Counted from the stretch's first letter, positions 22,735 through 34,010 are shown. The stretch is DNA of 64,000 nt from Anisodus tanguticus (GCA_034509755.1 CM067559.1:15234501-15298500), one strand, 5' to 3'. Translations and numbers: made by a program. Notes: generated by a model not told the origin, from the letters alone.

Positions 22735-23720
22735 TTGAACGAAAAAGAAGATAGAGACATTGTGCTACGATATCTGGAGCATTCTGGTAGGTACCAGGAT
22801 TTTGGGTCTTGTGAAAACATTAAGGTTGAGGAGGTTCAGGGTGTTGTGCGCAAGATGCGCATAGGACGAGCGACTGGGTTTGATGAGATCCCAGTTGAAT
22901 TTTGGAAAAGCGCAGACAGGGCAGGTTTAGAGTGGCTGACGGAGTTGTTTAACATCATTTTTAAGACGATGAGGATGCCCGAAGAATGGAGGTGGAGTAC
23001 AATGATTCCTTTGTACAAGAACAAATGTGATAACTAAAGTTGCAACAACTATAGGGGTATCAAGTTGCTAAGCCGCACTATGAAAGTTTGGGAAAGAGTC
23101 GTGGAGATTAGGGTGAGAAGATGAGTGTCTATCTCCGAGAACCAGTTTGGATTCATGCCGGGGCGGTCGACTACAAAAGCCATCCATCTTATTAGGAGGT
23201 TAGTGGAGCAGTATAGGGAGAGGAAGAGAGACTTACATATGATTTTCATCGACCTCGAGAAGGCATACGACAAAGTCCCTAGGGAGGTTCAATAGAGATA
23301 TTTAGAGGTTAGAGGTGTATCTGTGATATACACCAGGGCAATCAAGGATATGTATGATGGAACCAAGACCAGAGTACAGACAGTAAGAGGAGACTCAAAG
23401 CACTTTCCAGTGATGATGGAACTGCACCAGGGATCAACTCTTAGCCCATTTCTATTTGCCTTGGTAATGGATGGATTGACGCGACAAATCCAATGAGAGG
23501 TGCCTGGTGTATGTTATTCGCATACGACATAGTACTGATTGATGAGACCCGCAACAGAGTGAACGCTAAGCTGGAGGTTTGGAGACAGACTCTGGAGTCT
23601 AAAGGGTTCAGGATGAGTAGGACCAAGATAGAATACTTGGAGTGCAAGTTCAGTGACGGGAGCGACTTTGAGACAGGCGTGGAGGTGAGACTTGGTACCT
23701 ATGTCATTCCAAAGAAATGA
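22735..23720 (+). pseudogene. Reverse transcriptase of the RTE LINE (broken)
   Basis: Recognised motifs in order: RKMRIGRATGFDEIPVEFWK, MPEEWRWSTMIPLYKNKCDN, NYRGIKLLS, ENQFGFMPGRSTTKAIHLIR, MIFIDLEKAYDKVPREV, LHQGSTLSPFLFALVMD and MLFAYDIVLIDE. The last corresponds to the catalytic FADD box but reads FAYD, so one catalytic aspartate is replaced. Stops at about 23036, 23125 and 23294 also break it. Confidence 0.87.
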
Positions 23721-23801
23721 AGTTTCAAGTACCTTGAGTCTATTATCCAAGGGAATAGATAGATTGATGATGATGTCACACATTGTATTGGGTCGGGGTA
23801 G

Positions 23802-24287
23802 ATGAAATGGAGACTCGCACCTGGAGTATTGTGCGATAAAAAGGTGCCACCAAAACTTAAAGGCAAGTTCTATAGGGTGGTGGTTAGACCGACCATGCTG
23901 TATGAGGCGGAGTGTTGGCCGATCAAGACTTCGCACACTCAAAAAATAAAAGTTGCGGAGATGAGGATGCTAAGATGGATGTGTGGGCATACAAGGAGGG
24001 ATAGAATTAGAAATGATGATATCGAGGACAGAGTGGGAGTGGCCTCGGTGGAGGATAAGATGCGAGAAGCTAGGTTGAGATTGTTCGGACACCTGCAGAG
24101 GAGAGACATAAATGCCCCAGTTCGGAGGTGTAAAAGGTTGGCTATGGATGGGTACAAGAGGGGTAGATGTAGGCCGAAGAAGTATTGGGGAGATGTGATT
24201 AGACGTGATATGGCGCATGTGCAACTCACTGAGGACATGACCTTAGATAGAGGGTTGTGGAAGACACGTATTAGGGTAGAGGGATAA
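23802..24287 (+). pseudogene. C-terminal region of the RTE LINE ORF2
   Basis: The 161-codon open piece has KGKFYRVVVRPTMLYEAECW, MRMLRWMCGHTRRDRIRNDD, MREARLRLFGHLQRRDINAP and ends WKTRIRVEG, the normal C-terminus of plant RTE proteins. It is closely related to the minus-strand fragment at 16559-17290. Confidence 0.85.
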
Positions 24288-24532
24288 TAGGTAGTCTGGC
24301 GTAGTCCCACCTACACTTACAAACGGGTAGTTGTAGTATTATTATTGTAGCCTCGCTTAGCCTATCATATTGCCTTATAATCCCTTGTCGTTTGATTTAT
24401 GCTGCTATGTGTATTTTGTTTGTCTTATTTACTTGCATTAGCTATTGCCTCTTTTTGCTCTTTCCGTTTTCAGAATGCGCAATGACTTATGCACTTTGTG
24501 TGTCTTTCTTTACTTGAGATTGTGCTTTGTCT

Positions 24533-24654
24533 TGAGCCGAGGGTTTCTCGGAAACAACCGCTCTACCTACCAAGGTAGAGGTAAGGTCTATGTACACTCT
24601 ACGCTCACCAGACCCCACATTGTGGGATTTCACTGGGTATGTTGTTGTTGTTGT
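24533..24654 (+). repeat. 3' tail of the RTE LINE shared with SINE-like copies
   Basis: Starts GAGCCGAGGGTTTCTCGG, has the AAGGTAGAGGTAAGG and CCAGACCCCAC blocks, and ends GGGTATGTTGTTGTTGTTG. This is the presumed recognition sequence for the LINE's own reverse transcriptase. Confidence 0.85.
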
Positions 24655-24655
24655 A

Positions 24656-26146
24656 GTATTGTTGTATATGCTTCTTACAACTTTTCTAATAAAGTTTATT
24701 GCTGCTTAAAAGCTAAATTTAGAAGTATTGTTTCTCTTAAAAATAGTCTCCATAATTATTTTTTATCTAAGTTTGAAGGATTTAAGACTGACTTTTGAAA
24801 CTTGTGGTTTTCAATATGCCATGAGATTCCCATGGATTAAAGCATATCATTAAAGGTAAAATAGAAAGTTAAAAGTTAAATTATTTTCAAATATGAAAAT
24901 ATGTCATTTTTTTTCTAACAGAATAATAAGAAAATAGTGCCACATAAAATGGAACAAATAAAAGTACTTGCTACTAAATATGAAACTGGAAAGCAAATAA
25001 GAAAAAAACATTCTACCATACTTGTGACCTTAGAAAGTTGTAAAATCAAATTCCAGTAAACGAAAAACATAAGTTACACGGTTACTCCCATGGAAAATAA
25101 TTTGGCCTTTGCTATTGCTAGGAGTAGCATTACCGCTACCCCTGGGTTTTAGCATGGTCAACGTGACCCTTACCGACGGCAAACACTCTGATAAAAGGTC
25201 TCTTTATGTTGAGATAGCTGACATTGGAGTCGTCTTTTCCATAGGAGACCTCATCATGCGGGTCACCATGGCTCTCCGCCCTAGAGAAACCAGCCAAACT
25301 ACTGGACATAGCTTGGCCCTAGGAATCGATAGCGTCTAACATCATGGTGAAAGCAACAAAAGAACAAGATATTGCAGGAAGAGAGGCTGAAGAAGCACAA
25401 AGAGATAACAAAAATTTCTCAGAGTATTTGCATAGGATCTGTCACAATCTTATATACATGAAACTGGAACTTTGAAAGGCAAAGGATCCACTTGGTGAGA
25501 GAATGTGCGGTTCTAGAAGTAACTAAAGAGACTGGGCGTGCTACGACTTTTGATGGCGTTGGAAGATCAAGTGTCTTAGCATAAACACGACCAATCGACA
25601 CACTCCTATTGCCACATACAGAGTTTAAGAATTCAATTAGCTCGCCACTTCCACTTGTTACTACTTTCCACGTCAGAAACGTAAAATATGCAAAGTGGGG
25701 AGTGGCCAAAACCTGGCCAGGGTCAGGCCTATTGATTACGGCATGAGATCAAGCAAATAGACTGGTACAGCGCTTCATCACTAACACAACAAAACCCTTA
25801 GTACATCATTTGACTCCATCAAGGCCCAGCTTAATCTCAAATTTCATGGCACACGATGTGTAACGGCCCAAACATCTAAGTACATGGCTTCGCACAACTC
25901 TCAGTTACTTTCTTTGTTTTAGCCAGGTAATACCCCTCCATCCTCATAAATGGGTGTATGTCATCATCTACAGGAGGGAGGAGGCTGAGCAAGGACTCTT
26001 CTTACTGGAAATAACTCAGATCTCTCTTGGGTAATTGGGTTGTTCTCTCTAATGTTAATCATATTGTTTGAACTAGCTTTGCTCTTTCTCTTATGTACTT
26101 GCTGTTTTGACACATCTCTGTAACTCTCCAGAATCCGGGATGCACC
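24656..26146. other. Unassigned intergenic stretch with two short unidentified minus-strand ORFs
   Basis: No known family is recognised in these 1.5 kb. On the minus strand a frame at about 25334-25155 begins SSSLAGFSRAESHGDPHDEV and continues to IRVFAVGKGHVDH. A second frame at 25709-25419 holds GELIEFLNSVCGNRSVSIGR. Both may be exons of an unknown gene or remnants of a repeat. The right end (about 25980-26146) looks like retrotransposon-type flank. Confidence 0.35.
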
Positions 26147-26352
26147 ATTGAATAAGAATTCCTTATTGCTTTTCTCTATATTTTGTCTATTACTTTGTTA
26201 ACTTCGTTTATCTTATTCACACATTTTGGGTGCATATTCTCTAACAGGTGGATTAGGCATCCATAATAAGCTAACAAATTTTGACATAGTCTTTCCTGCT
26301 CCATTCCTTGAGCAAATAACGGAACCCCCATACACTCTGTCAAAACCGTCGT

Positions 26353-26680
26353 TATATCAACCACCACTATTCATCCATCCTCCTATAAAGATTTGTTGGC
26401 CATTTGGGCTTTCGTGGACCACCACTATTCATCCATGCTCCAATAAAGATTTGTTGGTCATTTGGGCTTACCATGAACCAAGTTCTTTTTCTTTTGAGAA
26501 ACCGGTACTGTTGTACGTTGGAGACCTTATATCAACCACCACTATCCATCCTCCTATAAAGATTTGTTGGTCATTTGAGCTTCCATGGATCAAGTTTTTT
26601 TCTTTCTTTTAAGAAGCTGGTACTGTTGTATTCCTCAGTATTAGGGATATGCTGGAGACCTCCATGAACCAAGTTATTGT
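26353..26680 (+). repeat. Three tandem copies of a CACCACTATTCATCC unit in the left arm
   Basis: Units start near 26353, 26417 and 26529. Each contains CACCACTAT(TC)ATCC, then ATAAAGATTTGTTGG and CATTTGGGCTT-type sequence. The right arm has a single unit (about 28460-28520), so amplification followed the inverted duplication or was lost on one side. Confidence 0.82.
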
Positions 26681-26689
26681 TATTTAATA

Positions 26690-27376
26690 GGCAAATCAAT
26701 ACAGTGAATAATCCCGACATTTGGGCCTGAGAAATAATGGAGTTTTCTCGGTGAAGTCCTACGAGAAACTTTTGATTAGGGAGGAATTTGATTTCACATG
26801 TAATGCAACATGAGTTTGAAGTATGCCGAGGAAGGTGTGTTTTTTCGCTTGACTAGCCACTAGAGGGGTGATTTTAACAACGGAAAATCTTAGAAAGCGA
26901 AAGCTAGTCTGCATTAATTGGTGTTACATGTGTAAGGAGGCGGGCGAGGACGTGGATCATCTTCTCATACATTGCGGGCTTATTATGAGATTATGGTGGG
27001 ATATGCTCAGGTGGTTTGTGACTCCTTACCCACCAAGCAAGGGCACGTTGCGCGGTAGTAGCCAGTTCAAGGAAGAATTTTCCACATACTGAGGTGAGCA
27101 ATGCCAAAAACTGTGAAAGAGCAGGAGAAGACGAAGGGCTTGGAACATACTCCCACTTGCGTTAATATGGATAGTTTGGAGAGAGAAATAGGACAGTCGA
27201 GTTTCTCTCGATTGAGTAGTCTCCGTTCCCTTATTTTCTTTTGGTGTAAACAGAAAGTTCCTGTATAGATGATCGGGCGGAGTCTGTAGAGAATCATATT
27301 TTGTAGATTCTTTACTTTTTGGATACCCCTTATATACGACTATGTTTATGAATGAAAATACATTTACTTGATAAAA
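26690..27376 (+). mobile_element. 5'-truncated L1 LINE fragment inserted in the left arm
   Basis: The 26868-27092 piece encodes the zinc-binding C-terminal domain of plant L1 ORF2: NLRKRKLVCINWCYMCKEAG then VDHLLIHCGLIMRLWW, with the C-C-H-C spacing. It is followed by a stop-rich ORF end and 3' UTR, then ACTTGATAAAAAAA at about 27368-27386. This block has no counterpart in the right arm, so it is a separate insertion. Confidence 0.82.
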
Positions 27377-27522
27377 AAATCATCCTAGAATTTAGTTTTG
27401 TATCTATATGGAATTATGGATTAATAACGTAAATTGTGTCCTTTCTCCAAATTGTTCCTAATGAGATAATCCTATCACCGAGTCTCTTTATCCTTTTGTC
27501 TTGGTTTCACAATAATTTATTT

Positions 27523-27890
27523 CCAAATGGTAAGTAATACTGATGTCAAAAGCCAGCACTAAGAAAGTGCTACTGTTACAATTAAGGGACAGTAAGAGGA
27601 AGCACAAAATCCCATCTGTCTATACAAAATATTCTAGGAATTGCAACAGGGTTTCACTATCATCTATCCATTCCAATCTATACCAAGACGAAATCAACCA
27701 GACTTGGTCTTCAAAGTTGAGATCTTTTGTCCTTCAAAACACCTTTTGTTTTTTTTTTCCATACACACCACCATATTACTATTGGTGTTGTAATCCATGC
27801 TCTCTTTGTGTGAAGCAAAAACTGAAACCAACAAGCATTTGTTCATCCACTGCTCTGTCACAACTTGGATATGACAAGCTTTTATAAAAA
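27523..27890 (-). mobile_element. L1 LINE 3' end, left-arm copy
   Basis: The minus strand reads VIWWCVWKKKTKG-like sequence followed by an L1-type 3' UTR with GTAGCACTTTCTTAGTGCT. The A-run at the 3' end is degraded. It mirrors the copy at 27915-28276. Confidence 0.65.
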
Positions 27891-27914
27891 AAATTGGGCA
27901 TCCATTGGGCCATG

Positions 27915-28276
27915 CCAAACTCTACAGAAGAACTACATTGCTGCTAGGACAGAAAAGGCCTACCAAAGCATTTAAAGAGAGCGTGGATTACAATACCGAC
28001 AGTAATATGGTGGTGCGTATGGAAAGAAAGAAACAGAAGGTGTTTTGAAGGACAAAAGAACTCAACTTTGAAGATTATGTCTGATTGTTTTTTGCTGATT
28101 TCGTCTTAGTGTAGATTGGAATGGATAGATGATAGTGAAACCCTGTTGCAAAACTAAAATCTTTTGTATAAATAGATGGGTTTATTTTTTTGCTTCCTCT
28201 TACTATCCCTAACTTGTAGCCGTAGCACTTTCTTAGTGCTATCTTTTGACATCATAATTACTTACCATTTCAAAAA
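27915..28276 (+). mobile_element. L1 LINE 3' end, right-arm copy
   Basis: Frames read VIWWCVWKERNRRCFEG, a highly conserved C-terminal L1 segment, then a 3' UTR with GCACTTTCTTAGTGCTATC and a short A-run TTTCAAAAAACA at about 28268-28279. The flank beyond the A-run is also mirrored in the left arm, so duplication came after insertion. Confidence 0.7.
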
Positions 28277-28849
28277 ACAATTTGTGAACCAAGACACAAG
28301 GATAAAGTTGTAGAGTAAAGAGACTCGGTGATAGCCTTGCCCTTATAGGATTATCTTGTTAGGACCAATGAGAAAGAACAATTTACATTATTAATGCATA
28401 TAGATACAAAACTAAAACTAAATTCTGGGATGATATTAGTAACTTGGTCCATTGAAGCCCAAATGAACAACAAAATCTTTATAGGAGGATAGATGAATAG
28501 TGGTGGTTGATATAATGACGATTTTTACAGAGTACTTAGGGGTTTCGTTATTTGTTTAAGGAATGAAGCAGGAAACGGTGAAACACTATGTCAGAATTTG
28601 TTAGCTTATTATGGATGCCAAATGTTAGAGAATAGGCGGCCAAAAAGTGTAAAAAAGAATAACGCTAAGATAAACGAAGTTCACACAGTAATACACAAAA
28701 TATAGAGAGAAGCAGTAAGGAATTCTTATTCAATAGTAATGGTGGCCAGTGGGCCGGGACGGCCCGACCCCGCCCGACTCCGAGTAAAAAAAAAAAAAAA
28801 ATGGTAGCGGGACTCGAACTCGGGACGGGACAATGTCTCATCCCGCCAG

Positions 28850-28925
28850 ACCCGAGCCCGCCCCAGGCCCGCTAAACCCGAGCCCGCCCCAGGCCCGCTA
28901 AACCCGAGCCCGCCCCGATCCCGCC
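28850..28925. repeat. Subterminal tandem CCCGAGCCCGCCCCAGG repeat of the hAT element
   Basis: About two and a half copies of a unit of roughly 28 bases, ACCCGAGCCCGCCCCAGGCC-CGCTAA. Reiterated subterminal motifs are transposase-binding sites in some hAT elements (Ac); here that role is inference. Confidence 0.75.
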
Positions 28926-29089
28926 CCCCGATCCCCCTTTGCAAATATAACCGTTGCACCAACGACCATTTTAGATTTTGGCCGTTGGGCAACGACCATT
29001 TTAGGCCTCCCCCCTCCCCCAAACCCCCTACCCCTTAATAATTATTTTTAACCCATAAGTTATTATATTTACACTTTAACCCAATTTTC

Positions 29090-29098
29090 CAACTATAA
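29090..29098 (+). promoter_or_regulatory. Probable TATA box of the hAT transposase
   Basis: ACTATAAATA is followed by a pyrimidine-rich CTCTCC/TCTCTC leader, upstream of the first ATG at 29430. The arrangement fits a plant core promoter and 5' UTR. Confidence 0.5.
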
Positions 29099-29429
29099 AT
29101 AACTCATTTTCTCTCCATCTTTCTCACAAATCTTCCTACAATCTCTCTAATCTCTCAATATATCTCTCTACAAGTCTACATTGTTTATTAAATATTCAAT
29201 TTTATTTATTAATTTGGAAATTGGGAGTGAAGTTGGCAACTAGCTTGAGGATCTTCCATCGAGTAAAGTTTCAATTTTCAACCTCTCGATTACACGTCGA
29301 CGTTACGTCGGCGTTTGGTACATTCGTTCCTTCATTAAATTATTATTGTCTGTTTATTTTATTTAGCGCACTTAATTTTATTGTCTTTAATTATTTATTA
29401 TCATAATTAAAATGAAATGATTAAGAGGT

Positions 29430-31841
29430 ATGTTTAAGGGTAAGGGTGCTTCTTCTAGTAGGGGCGGCAACTAGGGCAAGAGTACTTCTTCTAGTCATCT
29501 TATTCCTACACATGATGATTTTGTTGATACTCAACATTTACCTACAATAGCATTAGATTTAGACGAGAAGCTATTTTCTGGAACTCAAGAAGACTTTAAT
29601 TTAGACGATGATCTAGATGATACACCCACTAATGTTGATGACAACACACCCACTAGTGCACCTTCAACTGAAATACCTCCTATTCCCCTTAGTATGAGAC
29701 GAGGTCCAACAAAACGACCATTAAAATCAGATGCATGGACATTTTTTGATAGGGACGTAGAGAATCAAGTAGCTATATGTAAAATTTGTAAAAATATTTT
29801 AAAATTTAAAACTGGAAAAGGTCACGGTGGGACGGGGGGTTTAATTAGACACGTAGTAAGTGCTCATCCAGCTAGGTATGCCCAATACCAGGCTTCAAAA
29901 CCGGGTGCGCAAACGCCCGCTCCATCGGAACAAGGTTCACATACTCATACTGTCCCAGACCAAGTACATGGTCAAATTAACTCTATGACGGGGGGAATTG
30001 TAGGCCATAAATACAATAAACATAGAGATAGGGAAGCAATATCAAAATTAGTTGCTGTGGAGGGTTTGCCCTTTTCATTTCCTTCATCTCCCGGTTTTGT
30101 TCATTACATTAGAGATATATATAATCCTGCTTTTAACGGTTTTCCTAGATCAACTGTTAAGAGAGATGTATTTAAATTCGCGCATGAATATCAACAATAT
30201 TTACGTTATTCATTATATCATTTTAATGGCAAAGTATCTATCACGTCTGATATAGGTCGTAGTACTAACATCCATGATTATTTAACTGTAACTTGCCATT
30301 GGATAGATTATAAATGGTCTATGCAAAAACGTATTTTAACGTATAGATATATAGATGATAGGCACACTGGTACTTTTATTGCAGATAATATTTATCAAGT
30401 GTGCCATTATTACGGAATAATTGATAAAATTATGACTATTACATTAGATAACGCTTCTTCTAACAATTACGCAATTACAATTTTAAAAAATAGTTTAACT
30501 CCATCTTTTCCAGATCATTTTCATATAAAATGCGCGTGCCATATATGTAACTTAATTGTAAAGGATGGTCTATCACTTTTTGAAGACATTCTTAGTAAAA
30601 TACAATTTGCTATAAACTTTATTTTTAAAAGTAATAAAGTACAACGTAGAAAAGAATATAAAAAAACTTGTCATGATTGTGGACTATCTTATAGAAAAAT
30701 TCCACAAGAAGTATCCACTAGGTGGAATTCTTTATACGAGCAACTACTTGTTGCTTATGACTATAGAAAACCCATATCTTTATTTTTTAACTCTCATAAT
30801 AAAAATCCAGCTGATATGATTTTAGATAGTGATTGGGTAAAAATTTCCGAACTTATTGTATTTTTAGAGAATTTTTTTCAAGCAACAAAAGAATTTTCCG
30901 GTTATATTATCCTACTATTTCAACTATGTTGTTTTATATAACTCTAATATTTTTATTACTTAGTGAATATATGGAAAAACCAACTTATAAGGCAGCTATT
31001 AAAAAAATGTTTGTCAAAATAAAAAAATATTTTATTCCTATTCCACTATTTATATTATTGGTTCTGTATTAAATCCTACTATTAAAATAGACGGTACTAA
31101 ATCACTAATTGAAACTATTTACGATTGTATAGAAGTACTACCATCTCCAAGTCCCAAAAATCTAAATCACCCACCACCTATTGAACAAACTAAAGAAGAA
31201 GTGTTGTCTAGCGTAGAACACCAATGCAAAAAAATATATAGATTTTATCAACAAGAAAATGCTAGTAACTTACTGGCTTCCATACCATCTTCAACACAAC
31301 CTCACAAAAGACATGCTGTTTCTGCGGCTAGTATTGAAAGCCTCAGAAATAGAATGTACGGCCGTACCTCTACTACTAACCAAATTAGCGAGTTGGATAT
31401 TTTTGTTTTGCAAGGTTCTGTACCATATCAAGAAGTTATCAATGAAGATGGACATGAAGACTTATTTGAAATCTTTGGAGGGGGAATGAGAAGACCTTTC
31501 CGACACTTTCATTGATGGCCCGAGATGTTTTGAACATTCAAGCGTCATCAACTGCGTCTGAAAGCGCTTTTTCTGCCGGCAGATATCAAATAGGAGACCA
31601 CAGACACTCATTAGCCGGAGACATCTTGGAAATTGCAGTATTATTCAGAGATTGGATACGAGCGGAGCGGAGAAGGTGCGGTCAACCGGAGATCAACGCA
31701 GAAGAAGATGAAAACTACAACGAAATCTTAACCGAAGGTAGTGGAAGCGACGTGGATCAATTTGACCAACAAATACCAATTCCAACCGAAGAACCACATG
31801 AAATCATCAAGCAATTAGAACAGGTTTTTTTGAGAATGTAA
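29430..31841 (+). pseudogene. hAT transposase with BED zinc finger and dimerisation domain (broken)
   Basis: The likely start is the ATG at 29430, with an in-frame TAG at about 29472. An acidic stretch leads into the BED finger at about 29720-29880: DAWTFFDRDVENQVAICKIC, with C-x2-C and an H-x5-H pair (GLIRHVVSAH). The RNase-H-like catalytic region follows (ITSDIGRSTNIHDYLTVTCH, ITLDNASSNNYAI, KCACHICNLIVKDGL and EVSTRWNSLYEQL). The main frame closes at 30941 after a shift in AT-rich sequence; recognisable pieces continue in other frames to the C-terminal hAT dimerisation domain at about 31520-31640 (SSTASESAFSAGRYQI). The family cuts and pastes DNA with 8-bp duplications. With stops and shifts this copy is inactive. 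Confidence 0.87.
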
Positions 31842-32239
31842 TTTTTTTAATTGCAATTTTATTATGTAATTTGCAACTTTTGGACAACACCACAAAGTTG
31901 CAATTTAGATTTTAGACAATTGTATTTGTATTACAAAAAAATCATGTCTATTAAATAATATAAGAGGCACAAAACTTGACCTTGGGATGTTTTTATTACA
32001 CTATCTTATCTTGTTTATTGAGTTTTTTTTTATACATATGTTATTTAAAAAAAAAAAAAAAAAAGGAAAACCCGCCGGACCCCGCCCCGACCCTGCCCCT
32101 GACCCGACTCCGCCCCGACCCGATACCGACGGGATCGGGATCGGGATCGGGACGGGACTGGAGCAAATCCCGCCAGACCCAACCCCGACCCCTCTAGACC
32201 CGGCCCGCAGACCCGTGCCCGGCCCACTGGCCACCACTA

Positions 32240-32618
32240 TTATACACTGATGCTAGTGATATAGGATGGGGAGCAGTCCTCATAGCATATGAAAAAAATG
32301 ATATAGATAAATAAAAACCATTGATACGTGGATATGGAGGAGGAACTTGGAAACCAAATGAGAAAAATTATCATATTAATGAAAAAGAGGTATTAGCTGT
32401 AAAATTAAGAATAAAACGGTTTCATTATCACTTATTACCAGTAAAATTTATTGTTAGAACTGATAATACTCAAGTAAAAGCCTTTATTACTAATAAAATA
32501 GACCATTTTCCAGAATTTAATAGAATAAGAAAATGACAATCATTTTTCTGTTAGTATGATTTTATTGTTAAAAATGGAAGTAAGAATATTTTGGCTGATT
32601 TTCTTAGCAGGTACAACA
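32240..32618 (+). pseudogene. Pararetrovirus RNase H, C-terminal part of the polymerase
   Basis: Frames read YTDASDIGWGAVLIAYE, then NEKEVLAVKLRIKRFHYHLL, RTDNTQVKAFITNK and the closing ILADFLSR. The catalytic D, E and D positions of RNase H are visible. A stop near 32310, a stop at 32534-32536 and a shift break the frame. The protease and RT that should precede are absent; the hAT end takes their place. Confidence 0.75.
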
Positions 32619-33700
32619 ATGTCAATTACTAGTGATAATTTTGAAGACTATATGACCAATGTCATGGATTCCATTATCCAAACCAATGAGACTTTAATAT
32701 CCAAGATACAAGAAAATACATATCTTGTTAACCAACTTAGAGAAACCTTGCAAGATTTACAAACCTATAAAACCTTAAAATCATCACAATCACCTAAACC
32801 TACCACGAAAAAACCAAATCTCTCTACTACAAACCTAAAAACCTTTTCATCCAAACTTGCAACCATGCCATCATCCATGTCATCATCTTTCCAATTACGA
32901 GTAGTATCTATGAGTGATAAATTAAAATTTTCACCAGATTATATTAGTGCATATGAACAGATAAATAAGTTTTATGATTATAAATCTAACCACTATATTT
33001 TGAGAAGTGCTAAATTAAGTAAATACCCTAGATTTTTATGCAATGAAAATGCTAACCTCGATATAGTTTTAAAATTATTTACTTATGACTTATTGATAAA
33101 ATAATAGAAGATGACACTTTTTATAATATTTGCAAACTACCTAATGTCATCATTGACTATGTTAGAGTCATGATGGACTCCTTTGGAAAATGCATATATG
33201 GCATACAACTTTTTGATGCATCAACCGATTTAACTTGTAAACCTATTGTTATTTGTCAATTATTTAAAACCGAGAAAAATAGCAATATAAGTGGAGATGA
33301 TGGAAATTTAAAATTGAAGATTCCTTGTACTATTGATAAATTTCAGAAATGGCTAAGTTCTAAAAGAGCCATTGGACTACTAACATTAAAATAAAAAATA
33401 GAAGACATGTTAAAGGCCAGAAAAGCCTGTATTATTAGAACCTCCAAAGGTGGAGAAGTAGAAGAAATTATTACTCTATAGTATAACAATGATATCATAT
33501 CACATGATGCTATGGAACTGACAAATTTGCATGATAGAATTATAAATATGAAACATCGACATGCAAAGGATACTATGGAACAATATCACATGATAACGGG
33601 TAAAAGAAAGAGACCTGTAATCCATGCTAAACATACTACTAATGCTACAAATACTACTAATGTGATAAAAGGAGAAGAATTTTCTAATCCTTTTGCCTAA
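32619..33700 (+). pseudogene. Pararetrovirus ORF downstream of the polymerase (broken)
   Basis: An ATG at 32619 sits immediately after the RNase H end. The first 162 codons are open (polar, Ser/Thr/Lys-rich, with a helical N-terminal stretch). After a shift between 33104 and 33170 the reading continues with stops at about 33392 and 33479 and ends at 33700. Position fits the last ORF of Solendovirus-like genomes, related by place to the caulimovirus transactivator. No diagnostic motif is seen, so the function is not assigned. Confidence 0.55.
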
Positions 33701-33879
33701 AAATGTAATCTCATATGATACTCTGATAGGGATCATGTAGTCCTACTACATGAAGCCCAATATGATACTATGTTACGGTCCAATATAGTTTTACTACAGT
33801 AAGCCATATACTACCCATATTACAATTTATATTACTCTATGCAACAAGCAAAATGGAGACATTCAAGAAAAACGTGACA

Positions 33880-34010
33880 AGATAAGCTGACAAAAATGGA
33901 TAAAGATAGCTGACACCAATGGAAAAAGAAGACAGCTGGAAAATTATTTGCGAAAAAAATAGCAGTGGTCCCAACAATTATAAAAGTCGTCGGACTAATG
34001 AAGAAAACAA
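33880..34010 (+). promoter_or_regulatory. Probable pararetrovirus promoter region
   Basis: Repeated TGACA-type motifs (AGCTGACA at about 33886 and 33911, CGTGACAAG at 33872) lie upstream of TTATAAAAG at about 33979. Arrays of TGAC elements before a TATA box are typical of caulimovirid promoters. Activity is inference. Confidence 0.55.

Larger units (their letters stand above)
21600..24655 (+). mobile_element. RTE-clade non-LTR retrotransposon (LINE), near full length but dead
   Basis: The domain order is AP-type endonuclease, reverse transcriptase, C-terminal KMREARLRLFGHLQRR region and a 3' tail ending GGGTATGTTGTTGTTGTTG. RTE LINEs encode one protein that nicks DNA and primes reverse transcription there. 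The 5' boundary is uncertain (about 21600). Many stops and shifts are present. The tail is shared with the isolated copies at 847-960, 36115-36257 and 37549-37654. Confidence 0.9.
26147..28734. repeat. Long imperfect inverted repeat (arms 26147-27807 and 27974-28734)
   Basis: The outermost ATTGAATAAGAATT (26147-26160) is mirrored by AATTCTTATTCAAT (ending 28734). Inner landmarks pair in order: CCATAATAAGCTAACAAATT with its complement near 28595-28615; CACTAAGAAAGTGCTA near 27556 with its complement near 28225; AGAGAGC(A/G)TGGATTACAA at the inner ends. About 170 bases separate the arms. The left arm is longer because of an L1 insertion and local tandem repeats. The arms contain L1 3' ends in head-to-head orientation plus common flank, and they have clearly diverged. 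Confidence 0.85.
28734..32239 (+). mobile_element. hAT element with BED-finger transposase remnant
   Basis: The ends form an inverted repeat: TGGTGGCCAGTGGGCCGGG on the left and its complement CCCGGCCCACTGGCCACCA-type end on the right. Subterminal regions are reiterated CCCGCCCC/GACCCG motifs, with an A-run inside each (about 28785-28802 and 32048-32063). The coding interior is a hAT transposase. Flanks TTATTCAA (28726-28733) and TTATACAC (32240-32247) agree at only 6 of 8 positions, so the target duplication is doubtful. Confidence 0.82.

Noticed and set aside
24445..24798. 117-codon plus ORF after the LINE
   Set aside because: It is translation of the RTE 3' untranslated tail and flank; it has no protein family signature.
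28726..29022. 98-codon GC-rich minus-strand ORF as a gene
   Set aside because: It reads through the low-complexity CCCGCC subterminal repeats of a hAT element; the right end of the same element gives similar false ORFs (about 32001-32250).
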